A stretch of DNA of 64,000 nucleotides from assembly GCA_007258455.2 (NCBI GenBank), contig VDFB02193867.1, positions 525,512,189 through 525,576,188 on the forward strand, given 5' to 3'. A program made the translations under genes and the position numbers. The DNA is from Sequoia sempervirens (lineage: Eukaryota > Streptophyta > Pinopsida > Cupressales > Cupressaceae). The notes beneath the pieces were generated by a model that had not been told where the DNA came from, did not search any database, and worked only from the letters and a program-made list of their open reading frames with translations. Of the stretch, positions 11,712 through 23,370 are shown one piece after another (position 1 is the first letter of the stretch; every line of letters starts with the position of its first letter).

Positions 11712-11734
11712 CCATCATGATCCTGCACATACCC
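11712..11734 (-). repeat. Right terminal inverted repeat of the DNA transposon
   Basis: On minus from 11734 it reads GGGTATGTGCAGGATCAT then GATGGG, and the next bases (AAAAAGTGG, AATA) also match the end of the short element at 43200. A 4-bp duplication would be TTAT (11735-11738), but the left partner is not visible. Confidence 0.75.
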
Positions 11735-11799
11735 TTATAATCATCTGCAATTATCTTGTCATCATCTGCATCCTTTAAAGGTTCTACAATTTCTAACAC

Positions 11800-13920
11800 C
11801 TAATTACCAGAGACAACATCATTCAGAATTCTTGACATTTTTTGGCCTTTCTTAGGTCTTGGAGAAGATAATTGGAATAATTTTGTCACTGTATCTACTC
11901 CAGCGGATTTCGTAGGAGTGTATTTCTTCTTCTTTTCCACTGCTTTCCTCAGCCATACTAGGGAATTTTCTATTAGACTGGGAGCCTTATCACTTTTAAC
12001 AACTTCCCTGGATTCACTAGGAATAATCGATATATTTTCTATGGGAGGAGAAGATTCTTCAGATAAAGGTGAAAAAGTACTATCTTCAACAATATGCTCA
12101 AATATGGTCTCTGAATCTTCTGACATAGGTTTTGTTTGGACATTTTTATTTTTAAGAGTAGGGGTGGATGGGTTGTCTTGTTCACATATTGATTTTGATT
12201 TAATTGATTTCTCTAGCTTTTCACCATCACCCCTAGATTGAGAATTAGTACTAGAAGACTTGATGACAAGCCTCGCCGATGATGTACCTCTAGGAGCTAC
12301 ATTGCTAGATCCTTGCTCATTTTTCTGGGATGATTTTGGTTCATGAACACAACCAACAACCCTATGCCATCTGCCCTCCAACCAATTTTGAGACCTTTTA
12401 AGTACTGGTTCATCCCTTTTACTCATATATAAAACTTCATCTTTACCCAGTCACCTCTAGGATGTGATTTATTAGAAAAATTAATATATTCAGGATCAAG
12501 AATCATCAAATCTTTAGACACATTTTTAGGAATTTGGAAAGAGAGACCAAAGGTTTTTTATTTTCTCAAGGGTTAACCTCATATGATCTCTTCTGAAAAC
12601 TTTATTTTCATTAGCACAATCCTCCCAAAAGTCCTCAATTGAAGGTTGGTGTTGATATGAGCTGGAGACATACATATTTTTCCTCACAAAGCCCTTGCTA
12701 TCAAAATTAGTCCTTACAAACAAGTACTGGAGATTATATTATTTGAGAATCCTTTCAACATTCTTAGCCATCTGATTACTTTTGCAAGAGAAAGAAGGAG
12801 TCACTAACGGGAAGACATACCCTCACTTTCCCATATTCATATATTTTATATTTACTATGGCCATTTGCCTCCAAACCTCTAGAAATACCAACAAATCCTC
12901 AGGATATTTAGGCAATCTAAGTGGAGCCTTTTCATAGCCACCAATCCTCAAATAAGAAAATCTATCAAACTGGATATTAAAACTTCCAAACTTTGACACT
13001 AGGGATTTTGATTCAAAGGAAAAACGCATCTCAGGGTTTCCATCCAACTTTTTCACAACTTCCATTAAAACGGAATGATTAACAAGACAATATTCTCCCA
13101 TCCTGACCTGCCTGGTAAACTGTGGATAACATTTATACACATACATGCTAGAACTTGGTGGCATTTGTGATTTCAACCCTGACCAGTAACCTCTTTGACT
13201 AGCAATGATATATATCAAACAAGAACATAGAAGAAAGGTAGTAGTCTTCTGAAAATCAAATAATTGTTCATGTAAGTGAAAGAAAATTATTTTGGCCCAA
13301 TCGATAAACATGCCATCATCACAAATAACTAAAATGAATTGACACATCCAATATTCAAACAGTTCAACATGTACATTTCTGACAATACAATGAAGTAAAG
13401 CAATAGCATCAACAATTTCCACTTTAAAATGTGTTCTTTTATGTTTACTAGGCAACTAAGACTTACCTTTCTTCTCTAATTTTCACGATCCTTTGGCCAT
13501 GGAATTTTTACACCAAACTTCATTAACCCTAAAATATTCATTAGCTGCTACCATAGACATCTCCTTCATGAGTGTCTTCTCTAGAATTCCCAATGCTTGA
13601 GAAACGACCTCGAGAAAATTTTTAGCTACAATGGTCCCGTCCACAACCTTGATTTCCTAGGTTTTAGGAATGTACCTCTTCACACAAGTTGCAATTAGTT
13701 AAACACTCAATAATGCTTTTTGAAAACCTCCGGCATGAGCTAGTCCACTTTTGAACACCTTCGCATCAACTACAGATTTTTCTTTACTATCCAGACGTTC
13801 CCAAAATTCTTCCAATTTGAAAGGTCCTAGCTCCATATCCCTTACATTTAGCCAATGATTTTCAATTTCAGACTGCATGAGCTCCCTATGCCTATAAGAC
13901 GTTTAGATTTCTAGAGAAAT
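11800..13920 (-). pseudogene. Decayed long ORF of unknown family
   Basis: From about 13920 leftward a single protein can be followed through stops and frame changes: a segment with WLNVRDMELGPFKLEEFWER (about 13850-13800), then 13455-12823 containing IDWAKIIFFHLHEQLFDFQK and later KYPEDLLVFLEVWRQMA, then PSIEDFWEDCANENKVFRR (12723-12526), and a Ser/Lys-rich tail (12426-11800). The hydrophobic F/W pattern looks like the uncharacterised proteins carried by some plant LTR elements, but I see no LTR or primer site nearby and cannot assign a function. Internal stops near 13690, 13660, 13488 and 13457 show decay. Confidence 0.5.
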
Positions 13921-14961
13921 AACAGTAGCAAGTAGAAGTATAGTTGAGGCCTTAACAAATAAGTTCTCACCACCTTTAAGCTACATAAAATGTCAAGATG
14001 TGCAATTGGTGTTGAATTAATACGACACTTTATTTTATTTTGTAGTAATGAAAAACCCTAAGGTTTGCATGGCTTGTAGAAACCTCAATAAGATTTCCCC
14101 CGACCGTACCATACACTTTATTAAATGCCAATATGATATCTCAAAAACTGTGGAACAACCAACTAACCACTTTGTCACGATGAACAAAAACTTGACAAAC
14201 TAGAAGTTGAAGTTACAAAGTTTTGAAAACTTACGATTCGCTGACTGTATACTTGACGCCACAAAAATTTGACGATCGGGTTATCATTAGGTTATGAAAA
14301 ATAAGAACCTGACGACATAGTCAATAAACAAAGAGCACCGAAGAACTAAGTTTCATAACTAGAAAAACTTGTGACAAAGGTTAGAAACTTAGTAAAACCT
14401 GCAACAAAGGAATGAAATTATGGAAATGAAGGATCAATTAGCAGAAAGCGCGAACAAGGGAGACATGAATTAAAGACATGATACATAGTAAATTTATGAG
14501 TAACAAATAGATACTTTTATATTTTTATAATCATACATTTATTAAATTATAAAATTTGTGATTGCAAAAATTTCTATATAGAAAGATCAAGAAAGATAGC
14601 ATGCATTGTACGTGATACTAACATTGGTAGTCATAAAATTATGCAGATAGATTTTAAAGCTACCTGACATATGCCACAATTTCTAGCATCCCTTTTATAA
14701 AGGATGATAAATTAAGCTCGTGAACTTTTTCTCTCTAGAACTTCAATTTCCTAAGTGACAGATTCCTTCCATGCAAGAAACTGATGATAATCGCATATGG
14801 GGATTTATTCAATGTTTTAATTTTACTAAGGTTAAGATCACCAATTTTTGGGCTAATTTGCTAAATTTTTAGATGAGTTGTATAATTTTGTGTGTAGTAG
14901 CCATCCTAATATATAGGCAAAACTTAAAATTGTTGATAAATCAGTTACCTCATTAACTAAT
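13921..14961. other. No gene seen
   Basis: AT-rich, no protein motif on either strand and no obvious repeat. It ends at the target duplication CTAAT of the next element. Confidence 0.5.
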
Positions 14962-15584
14962 TGTTAGGAATAAAGCGTTTTAAAATAAAAGGATAAAAAT
15001 GAAAAAAATGAAAAAAAAAAGTGTCTCAACCTTGCATGGAAATAAAAAAATAAAGCAAGCCAAGAATAGAAGATTTTGTGATAGGTGAAAAGCGGCTATT
15101 TTGAGAAGTATCTTTTATATGGGGATAGAGATAAAATTGCTATGAATATTTTATTAGATGTTTCTAAAAGAAATGCTTTTTCTCTAGAAGGTTCTCATAT
15201 GCAATGTAATAATACATATTGGTACTTTGAGATAGCCATTTTTGAGAGAGATGTGTGAGTTACTTTGCAAGTCTATATGCTGCCGAAATGTTGTTGAAAT
15301 TCCTTTAAATTGAGTTGAGGTGAAGACTCTTGTAAGAAATTGCATTGCAAGTGTGTTGTAATCTATTTCAAGATTTGATAATACATTGTGCAGGTTTTGG
15401 AGTGTGGGGTTTTTCTCTCAAAAGGGTTTTCTCCACGTAAATCACTAAGTTATGGTTTTATTGTTATTATGTTTATTGTATTATTTGTTTCTTGAAATCT
15501 CTATAATATTTTATTTGAAATTTGCATAATCATTTTCTCAAGGTTAGCATAGGAAGTGTTTCCGCACACCTTTGCTTCCTTACA
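14962..15584 (+). repeat. 5' LTR of the Tork-like copia (623 bp)
   Basis: TG...CA ends, TGTTAGG to CCTTACA. Aligns along its whole length with 19712-20324. It precedes the primer site by two bases. Confidence 0.95.
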
Positions 15585-15586
15585 AG

Positions 15587-15600
15587 TGGTATAAGAGCCT
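15587..15600 (+). promoter_or_regulatory. Primer binding site, Met-tRNA type
   Basis: TGGTATAAGAGCCT starts two bases after the LTR. It differs by one base from TGGTATCAGAGCC, the complement of the initiator Met tRNA 3' end. Confidence 0.85.
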
Positions 15601-15705
15601 AGCCAGTTTAGGTCTTATTTGTTGGGTACATGGTTTTTTGAGCTAATCAAGTTTCAGTGGGAGCTTGTGTAGAGTATTTCATATTCTGCATTGCAGGATA
15701 ATAGA

Positions 15706-16530
15706 GATGGAGAGCACATCTGGGAGGATTGAAGTAGAGAAATTTTTTGGCATGAATTTTGAGATGTGGAAGTTGAAGATGGAAGATCTATTGATTGATC
15801 AAGATCTATGGGATGCAATGGATGAACATGTTCAAAGGCCTACAGATCCAACTTTGGCTGCAAAATATGATGTAATGGATAGAAAAGCTAAAGATCACAT
15901 TAGATTGTGTCTTGCAGACTCAATTCTAATAAATTTCCACAAAGAACCCACTTCGAAGAATCTTTGGAAGAAGTTGGGTGAGATATACCAAGCCAAATCT
16001 CTTGTAAATAATATTTTCTTGAGGAAGTTGTATTCCTTGAGAATGGAAGAAGATGGATGAATTTCTAAGCATCTAGAAACATTGAATATGCAGGTGACTC
16101 AGTTGACCTCAGTTGGGGTTAAGATGGATGAACAAGAAAGGTGCCAAACTTTTTTGTGCTCACTGCCAGAATCATGGGACAACCTTGGGAGCACTTTTGT
16201 CATCTTGAAGATGGAGGACGTTGTTGGTTCTCTACTCTCTGAAGAGATAAGAAGGAAGGTCTCTTTGAGTGCCAAAGAGGCTTTGAGTGTTTGAGGAAGA
16301 CCAAAAGAATGAGGAAAAGATGAGAAGCAGCATAGTTGTTCCAAGTCCAAAAACAAGGGGAGATCAAAATCTCGTGGTAAGTTCAAGGAAATACGCTGGA
16401 ACTGTGGAAAACTTGAATAGTTCCAAAAGGACTGTAAAGAAGAGAAGAAAAAGAAGAAGAAGCAAGATTCTGATTCCAAGTCTAAAAAGGAAGATGGAGA
16501 TTCCTTTATGGAAACCTTGGACACTCATGC
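15706..16530 (+). pseudogene. gag: Copia gag, decayed
   Basis: Starts MESTSGRIEVEKFFGMNF at 15706, followed by a DLLIDQDLWDAMDEHVQRP segment, the copia Gag (UBN2-type) fold, and LFCSLPESWDNL-like sequence near 16155. A stop at 16058 and a frame change near 16290 break it. The zinc knuckle near 16400 reads RWNCGKLE*FQKDCK, having lost the first Cys and the His. A lysine-rich linker follows. The nucleocapsid function is therefore lost. Confidence 0.85.
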
Positions 16531-17828
16531 AAGTGATAATGTATGGTTGATAGACTCAGGTGCATATTTCTACATTACTCCTAACAAAAATTGGTTTAGT
16601 AAGTATGAAAACTATGATGGTGGTAAGGTGTATTTGGGTGATGATTCTTTCCTTGATATTGTTGGCCGTGGTAGTATTCATGTGAAATTTTCTGATGGTA
16701 GAGTTAGATGATTTGATGGTGTCTTGCATATCCCAGGACTACCAATAAATTTATTATATGTTAGCAAGTTAATAGATGCGGGTGTGCATGTACAATTTTC
16801 TAAAGTAGGTGTGAAAATGGTGAGAAGTGTTGTGGTGATAGCGAGAGGAATTAGAATGGGTACATTGTACCAACTCGATGCATGCACAAGTGAATGGTCG
16901 TGGATTTTGGGTACCCAAGGGTGCTATATCTATCGAATCAAAGTTGCTTGCAGAGAAGACCATGTTATGGCACCAAAGGCTTGGCTACATTTGAGAGAAG
17001 GGTTTAAAATCCTTGAAAAACAAGAACCTCGTTGAGGGTTTGAATGATTGCAATCTAGAGTTTGATTTTTGTGAACATTGTATTTATGGCAAACTGAACT
17101 GCGTTCAGTTTTACTCGTCTTCTCATAAGTCTTCATGTATCTTGGATTTGATCCATTATGATGTATTTGGTCATGTTGATGTCTCTTCTATTGGTAAATC
17201 AGTTTATTATGTTACTTTCATTGATGATTTTAGTAGGAGAACATGGGTATATTTTTTAAAGAGTAAATCTGAAGCTTTTAGTTGTTTTAAGGAGTTCAAG
17301 GGTATGGTAGAAACAAAGACTGGAAAGAAAATTAAATGTTTGAGGACTAGCAATGGTGGTGAGTACTATTATGCAGACTTTGACATATTTTGTACAGATT
17401 GCGGGATTAAAAGACAAAAGACAACTCTGTATTCTCCACAAAAAAATGGAGTTGTAGAAAGAATGAACAAAATGTTTATGGAGAAGGATAGGAGCATGTT
17501 GAGTGGAGCTGGTCTAGAACAAAATTTTTGGGCTAAAGCTATTGCCACTGCTTGTTATTTGATAAATAGATCTCCTACATCGTCACATGTTGATAAAACA
17601 CCAATGGAGGCGTGGTTGGGGAAAAATCCTTCCCTTAGACATTTGAGAGTTTTTATTTGTGAGGCATATGCACATGTGCTTAAGGAGAAGAGAACAAAAT
17701 TATATTCTAAGGTTTTCAAATGTATCTTCATCGGCTACAACTATGGTGTGAAAGGATACAAGCTTTGGGACCCTGTTGCACAAAAGGTAATTTATTCCAG
17801 AAGTGTTGTTTTTAGAGAGACTAAATAA
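16508..17828 (+). pseudogene. pol: Copia protease and integrase, decayed
   Basis: Protease: VWLIDSGAYFYITPNKNWF at about 16543-16600 keeps the Asp-Ser-Gly active site. A Cys pair of the zinc-binding domain lies near 17073-17090 (FCEHCIYGK). The integrase core at 17013-17828 shows DLIHYDVFGHVD, VTFIDDFSRRTWVYF and a C-terminal GVVERMN with the catalytic Glu. The second catalytic Asp is lost: LRTSNGGEY stands where LRTDNGGEY is usual. The core ends with the copia-typical RVFICEAYAHV region. Frame shifts lie near 16710 and 17035. Confidence 0.9.
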
Positions 17829-18059
17829 GATTCTCTTGTTAATTTTCAGCCAGAACAACATAAAGAAATTGAACAGAAAAAAGATGTAGTTCAAATTCCT
17901 TCTATGCCTGAGGAAGTTTAATCGATACCCCAAAATAGACAAGAAGTTGAGGAGAGCTCATCAAGCTCTAAATTTTTAGAAGAGGAAGAAGTGGAAGAAC
18001 CTCCACCTTAGCTTGTTCAAAGGTCTACAAGGCAAAGGCAACCACCTCAAAGGTATGGG

Positions 18060-19640
18060 TATTCACCTGATGATTGGAAGTGTATATTTTCTTTGACTAC
18101 TAACGTTGATGAACTGAGATCTATGCAAGAAGCTTTGGGTACGAATGATGTAGAGTCCTGGAAAATAGCCATGGATGAAGAGATGACATCCCTTAAAAGG
18201 AATGATACATGGGACCTTGTACCATTTCCTAAAGGTCAGAAACCTGTTGGATGTAAATGGGTGTTTAAGAAAAAGATTGGCTTAGGTGGAAATGTTGAAA
18301 AGTATAAGGCACAGTTGGTTGTGAAGGGATACTCTTAGGTTGAGGGTATTGATTATGGTGAGATCTTTTCTCTTGATGCTAAAATGACATCCATTCGGTT
18401 TTTATTATCTATTGCAGCAACTTATGATCTAGAGTTTGAACAAATGGATGTGAAAACTACATTCCTTCATGGTGATTTGGAGGAAGAGATTTATATGACA
18501 CAACCAAAGCACTATGTGGTAAAAGGTAAAAGAAAGTTGGTTTGTAAGTTAAGTAAATCTTTGTATGGCCTTAAACAAAGTCCTAGGATGTGGTACCAGA
18601 AGTTTGATACATATGTGTTGAGTTTGGGATTTGTGCAGTCTAAATCTAATGGTGATAATTTCCTGGTAATTGTTTTATATGTTGATGACATGTTGTTTAT
18701 TGGGAAAGGCAAAGGTTTGATTACAAAATTGAAATTTCAGCTCTTTGTGAAATTTGAAATGAAAGATCTTGGTGCAGCAAAACACATACTTGGGATGGAG
18801 ATCGGAAGAGATCGTGAGAGCAGAAAGCTATGGCTTAGCCAAAGTAAGTATGTTTGTTCTATTTTGCAAAGGTTCAACATGTAGGATTGTAAACCACTTT
18901 GCATTCCTGTTGCATTTGGAACGAAGCTCTCTATTTCACAATGTCCTACATCCCCATCAGAGATGGACGACATGAGCAGAGTGCCCTACCAGAGTGCAGT
19001 CAGAAGCTTAATATATGCTATGGTCTGTACAAGACCAGACATTTCCAAAGTAGTGGGAGTTATTTCTCGTTTTATGTCTAATCCTGGAAGAGTGCATTGG
19101 GATACAATTAAGAGGGTCTTCAGATATTTGTTGAGTACATCAAAGTACTCTATATGTTTTCATGGTATAGGAGATCAACACTCCCTAGGTATTCATGGTT
19201 TTATGGATTCAAATTGAGTTGGTGATGTCGATAGAAGAAGGTCCACCAGTGCATGTGTGTTTACTCTTAATGGTGGTACAATCACTTGGATGAGAAGCAA
19301 TAGACTATGGTCGCTTTGTCCACTACTGAGGTAGAGTACATGACAACTACTCATGCCTATAAAGAAGCCATTTGGCTGAAGCATAAATGTGTTCAGATAT
19401 TGGATTAAAACACAGAGTAGTTACAGTCTATTGTGACAGTTAGAGTGCAATCTCCCTTGCGAAGAACCTGACTTTTCATGCCAAGACCAAACACATTGAT
19501 GTTCAATAGATCACTTTGTTAGAGATATGGTCAAGGATGGCAGGGTGAAGCTAGAAAAGGTAAGACTGTGGAAAATTTTGTAGATGCATTAACAAAGCCC
19601 GTGAGCACAAAAAAGTTTAGATGGTGTTCCAAATTAATGG
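18060..19640 (+). pseudogene. pol: Copia reverse transcriptase and RNase H, decayed
   Basis: RT begins at about 18093 with WKIAMDEEMTSLKRNDTWDL and KWVFKKKIG. A stop at 18336 falls in KGYS*VEGIDY, where Gln is expected. The stretch 18384-18884 keeps the copia blocks MDVKTTFLHGDLEEEIYM, LYGLKQSPRMWY and the catalytic LYVDDMLFIG. RNase H follows from about 18963 (SAVRSLIYAMVCTRPDISKV), with stops from 19217 on and degenerate STTEVEYM sequence near 19325. It ends before the purine tract at 19701. Confidence 0.9.
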
Positions 19641-19700
19641 GTCTTTCAGCCCCCAGCAATTAACTACCTATTTTCTATTGGCTCATGCAAGGTGTTTGAC

Positions 19701-19711
19701 AAGTGGGAGAA
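19701..19711 (+). promoter_or_regulatory. Polypurine tract
   Basis: AAGTGGGAGAA lies directly before the 3' LTR, the expected plus-strand primer site. Confidence 0.85.
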
Positions 19712-20324
19712 TGTTAGGAATAAAGCATTTAAAAAAAAAAGGATAAAAATGAAAAAAAAAAAAAAAAGTGTGCCAACCTTGCATGGAAATAAAAAATAAA
19801 TAAAGCAAGCCAAGAATAGAAGATTTTGTGATAGGTGAAAAGTGGCTATTTTGAGAAGTATCTTTTATATGGAGATAAAGATAAGATTGCTATGAGTTTT
19901 TATTAGATGTTTTTAAAAGAAATGCTTTATCTCTAGAAGGTTTTCATATGCAATGTAATAATATATATTGATACTTTGAGATAGTCATTTTTAAGAGAGA
20001 TGTGCGAGAGTTAGTTTTCAAGTCTGTATGCTACTGAAATTCCTCTAAATTGAGTTGAGGTGAAGACTCCTATAAGAAATTGCATTGCAAGTGTGTTGTA
20101 ATCTGTTTCAAAATTTGATAATACATTATGTAGGTTTTGGAGTGTGGGGTTTTTCTCTCGAAAGGGTTTTCCCCATGTAAATCACTGAGTTATGGTTTTA
20201 TTGTTATTATGTTTATGGCATTATGTGTTTCTTGAAATCTATGTAATATTTTATTTGAAATTTGCATAATCCTCTTCTTGAGGTTAGCGTAGGAAGCGTT
20301 TCCGCACACCTTTGCTTCCTTACA
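19712..20324 (+). repeat. 3' LTR of the Tork-like copia (613 bp)
   Basis: Starts TGTTAGGAATAAAGC and ends CCTTACA; aligned to 14962-15584 with scattered differences and small indels. Followed by the target duplication CTAAT. Confidence 0.95.
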
Positions 20325-20477
20325 CTAATAACATCAAAAAATAAAAGTGCATTAGATTAAAACTCCAAGTGGGTACTGATCGAATAATTTGCGGATTAGA
20401 GCTCAATTTTGGAATAAAAGATTGGGGATCCTAAATCACAAAGCAACCTTATAATATGGATTCAAAGGTCTACTCAC

Positions 20478-20805
20478 CTTGGCTTTGAAATCTAACTTCT
20501 CTAGAATATGCTGTAATTAGTTGAGAGCTCCCTTATGGACAAGGGCCAGTTTTGCATCATCAAACTTTAGGCCAGCAGAGAAGATATTCTCATTCTAGAT
20601 ATTGCACTCTCCATATTTGCTATCTCGGGTACCAATGAAATCTTTGTCATGAAACGAAGGGAATATCACATATAATACAGCTTGATCTTTTTTCAGAAGA
20701 AAACTATCTCCTTTATTGTTGGAAATACTACATATTGCCTCCCAAGCCTTGGGCAGGATCCCACAGGTAGCAATCAAAGTTGCAAGCTCCACGCCAACAC
20801 TAAAC
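20478..20805 (-). pseudogene. EDS1/PAD4/SAG101-like lipase-like exon, decayed
   Basis: The minus strand has an acceptor (TTGTTGTTACAG) before 20805 and a donor (AAG then GTGAGTAG) after 20478, enclosing about 109 codons. The reading includes FSVGVELATLIATCGILPKA, then WEAICSI, FLLKKDQAVLYVIFPSF and LALVHKGAL, ending in EKLDFKAK. The order of an N-terminal L-(A/V)-T-(S/C)-G-(L/I)-L...W helix, a hydrophobic strand and a later VHKGAL helix matches, by recall, the start of the EDS1/PAD4/SAG101 plant immune lipase-like family. Two in-frame stops (about 20596 and 20516) show it is dead. The copia at 14962-20324 sits in the following intron or flank. No catalytic Ser or other exon was found. Confidence 0.5.
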
Positions 20806-23370
20806 CTGTAACAACAAATCAAAAAATTAGCACCATGTGGGTAATGGGCATTACAAAAACAAGGCTCATTTAGTTAAATTCCACTTAATGGTTTTATGAT
20901 TAAATTGGCTTATAATCTTCTCAAAAGAAACGATTCAGATTTCTATTGTCTTTTGAGCACACAATAGGCATTCTATTTGATTTTGATCAAACTCACCTTT
21001 CACTTCCACTACACCTAATTTTATGAGGTCTAAATTCACATCCAAATCAATTAAAGTGAAGATTTTTAGATTAGATTAATCTTCTATGAATACTAAACAG
21101 TGTGTTTTTTCTGGATTTTACTGTATGTAATTTGTTTGCATCAATGTTTTAGATCACATTTTATGACCCATCAGGATGAGAAAAGAATTGAGAGAGAAAA
21201 AATGATGGATCGTGGAGTGCAATCTGTTGATGCAAACAAATTACACACATTGAAATCCAGAAAAAGCACACTATTTAGCAATATGAGTTGTAGAACTCTA
21301 ATGTTTTTAATATATGAATACTTTTCTTCATCAATATTTTGGAATGCATTCACGGGAAGTGCCTTTATAGAGTTTTTCTCCCCTCTCTCATTTAAACAAA
21401 AATAAAAACAGAATAATTAAAGCAGCAGCAGAGCAACATCTAGGAAAACGCATTGGAAAAGAAGTGTCGGGGGGCCGAGGCAGCAGCGGAGGAGGAGAGA
21501 AAAAGGAAATGTCAATGTTATCTCAAATTTTGTGTCATATGAAGATTTTATATTGGATAGATTGCAAATATTGTAGGGGACTTCTTCTTAGAGGTTAAGA
21601 GAGAAAATAAAATTGGAAGTCCTTGGAAGCTATGTGGAAGAGGCCGCATTGTATTGGGCCACACCAGATGGTTTAATATCTAATTAACAAATTGTACTAT
21701 GTCAACTATTTGGGTTGGTTCTGATTTGGTAATGCAGCATTTGTAAATTTGTAGTTATTAAATCCATTAAATTCCGCATTTTTTTTCATAAATATTCAGT
21801 TTGACTGTAAAATATGTTTTTTTAAGGCTGAAAAGCGTTTTATTAATCATATGAATGAGTATGTGTTACCATAACCAAACATCTCGGAAGAAATCTGAGA
21901 TTAAGTAGGTGTTTATTAAACAATCGATGATTACGGGAGGCGATTTTGGTCCCTTAATATCTTCAACTTTCCATTTCGCCTTGAAATTAAAGCCGAAGAG
22001 ATGTACAATCATCTTTTGGAATTTATATGCAAGGAGGTTGCCATGAAGTTTCATGGGGATATTTTAAATAAAGTGTTTCCTTTCGTCCACTTCGCACCGT
22101 CCAAGACGGTCATGAGTGACTAAAGCTTGTGTGATTTCACTTTCGATAATAAAACTTAATTCAAAAGTTGAAAGGTTATTTTCATTTTTAATATTATTAA
22201 TCATATCTATTAGTTTATTGGGTTATAGTTTTTCAATTATAGTAAAGTTCTCTTAGAAAAAACATTCATAATTATTTTTTAAAGAAAAAGATGGGTTGAA
22301 ATAGTCACACTTGAAATCAAATGAAATTATAGTTATAATAGTAATTTTTATTACAAAATTATATAAAAATAATCTTTTCCATTCATTTTAGACAATGATT
22401 TATTAAGTAATTCACAAAATTCATAAAGTTTATCTTCCCTATATCAAAAAACTTCTCATTTTGTAGGTAATGGTGAAATATAATTGAGATAATAATAATT
22501 AGGATTTTAGGGATTGTTTGTGGCTGCTTTTCCAAGGTCGTCTTCTTTTTCTTTTGTAGGATTGCATACATATTTGTTTTCATGTGTGCATGCTTTTGGA
22601 ATAAGAATATAGTGGATATTCGTAGTCTCAACAATCTTCCAACATTTGACAACATTGTGAAGGTGAGTTCTTCATAATCTATGATTACAATGTTTATTAT
22701 TGTCGATGTATAGTTAGACCCTATTCTTTATGGATTGTTAATGCCCTTTCCATTTTTAAAGGGGATTTGTCATTAGCCACCATATTGGACTAGAGTAAGA
22801 GTAATTGGAACCACTTTTTCTTCTTTCTTGTTCCACACATATCCAAAATGTTGAAAGTTCATGACAACAAAAAGAGGCAAATCAAGTGGTTTTCTTTTTT
22901 TTTTTGTAGATGGTTGGCATCATTTTGCAAAATGTGCGATTGACATTTCTAGTTGCAATCCAAAAAAAATCATTTACTATAACTTATTGTTTGGCATGCA
23001 CAACAACACCTTTGCATCTAGTTGTTCATATTTAAAATTGAATTTGATATGCCCCTTTTTTTTTCTTGACAATGCAATGTGCTAGTGATGTGACCATTGA
23101 TTTTAACATTTGTTGTTACGTGTTGCAACCAAGTCATTTGTTACAAATAAATGCATGGACAAATAAAATATATCTTATTACTTTGTAAATAGGCTACTAT
23201 TGGTGCATGAGATGGGGATTTATAAATTTAGGTATGTTGCCTTAGCATTCCTTATATTTTAAAAAGTTTCTGGAATTTGGTTTGGGTTAGTTCATCTTTA
23301 TGTTGTCAATTTTTTTGTCTAATACAACCATTGCTTAGAAGCTTCTCCCAAATTTTTTCCCATACATGAT
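20806..23370. other. No further gene seen; contains a long inverted repeat
   Basis: AT-rich sequence with scattered short open frames lacking motifs. The main structure is the hairpin at 21066-21310. There are poly-A/T runs near 22550 and 22895. It ends at the target duplication ATGAT. Confidence 0.5.
21066..21310. repeat. Imperfect inverted repeat, arms about 80 bp, loop about 80 bp
   Basis: The left arm (21066-21146) contains CTAAACAGTGTG, CTGGATTTTA and AATTTGTTTGCATCAATG. The right arm (21228-21310) is its approximate complement, with GATGCAAACAAATT, AAATCCAG and CACACTATTTAG. Mismatches and small bulges are spread along the stem. It may be a foldback element or a hairpin left by an inverted duplication. 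Confidence 0.7.

Larger units (their letters stand above)
3700..11734. mobile_element. Two-gene DNA transposon remnant (left end not seen)
   Basis: The right end at 11734 carries, on minus, GGGTATGTGCAGGATCAT, the same terminus as the short elements at 43200 and 58699. Inside are a plus-strand transposase pseudogene and a minus-strand spliced pseudogene facing each other. Subterminal copies of GGATATCC(A/G)ATTTG occur at about 3708-3730 and, in both orientations, at 11530-11580, which suggests the two flanks belong to one element. No left terminal repeat was found; it may be deleted or replaced near the CT-rich tract. Unity of the region is an inference; the right terminus and both genes are seen. 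Confidence 0.55.
14962..20324 (+). mobile_element. Full-length Ty1/copia retrotransposon (Tork-like), decayed
   Basis: Two similar LTRs start TGTTAGGAATAAAGC and end TTGCTTCCTTACA. They enclose a Met-type primer site, gag, protease, integrase, RT, RNase H and a purine tract. A perfect 5-bp target duplication CTAAT flanks it (14957-14961 and 20325-20329), so the borders are secure. Integrase before RT defines copia; the Gag sequence resembles the Tnt1/Tork branch. The LTRs differ by scattered substitutions and small indels, and the coding region has many stops, so the insertion is old. Confidence 0.95.
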
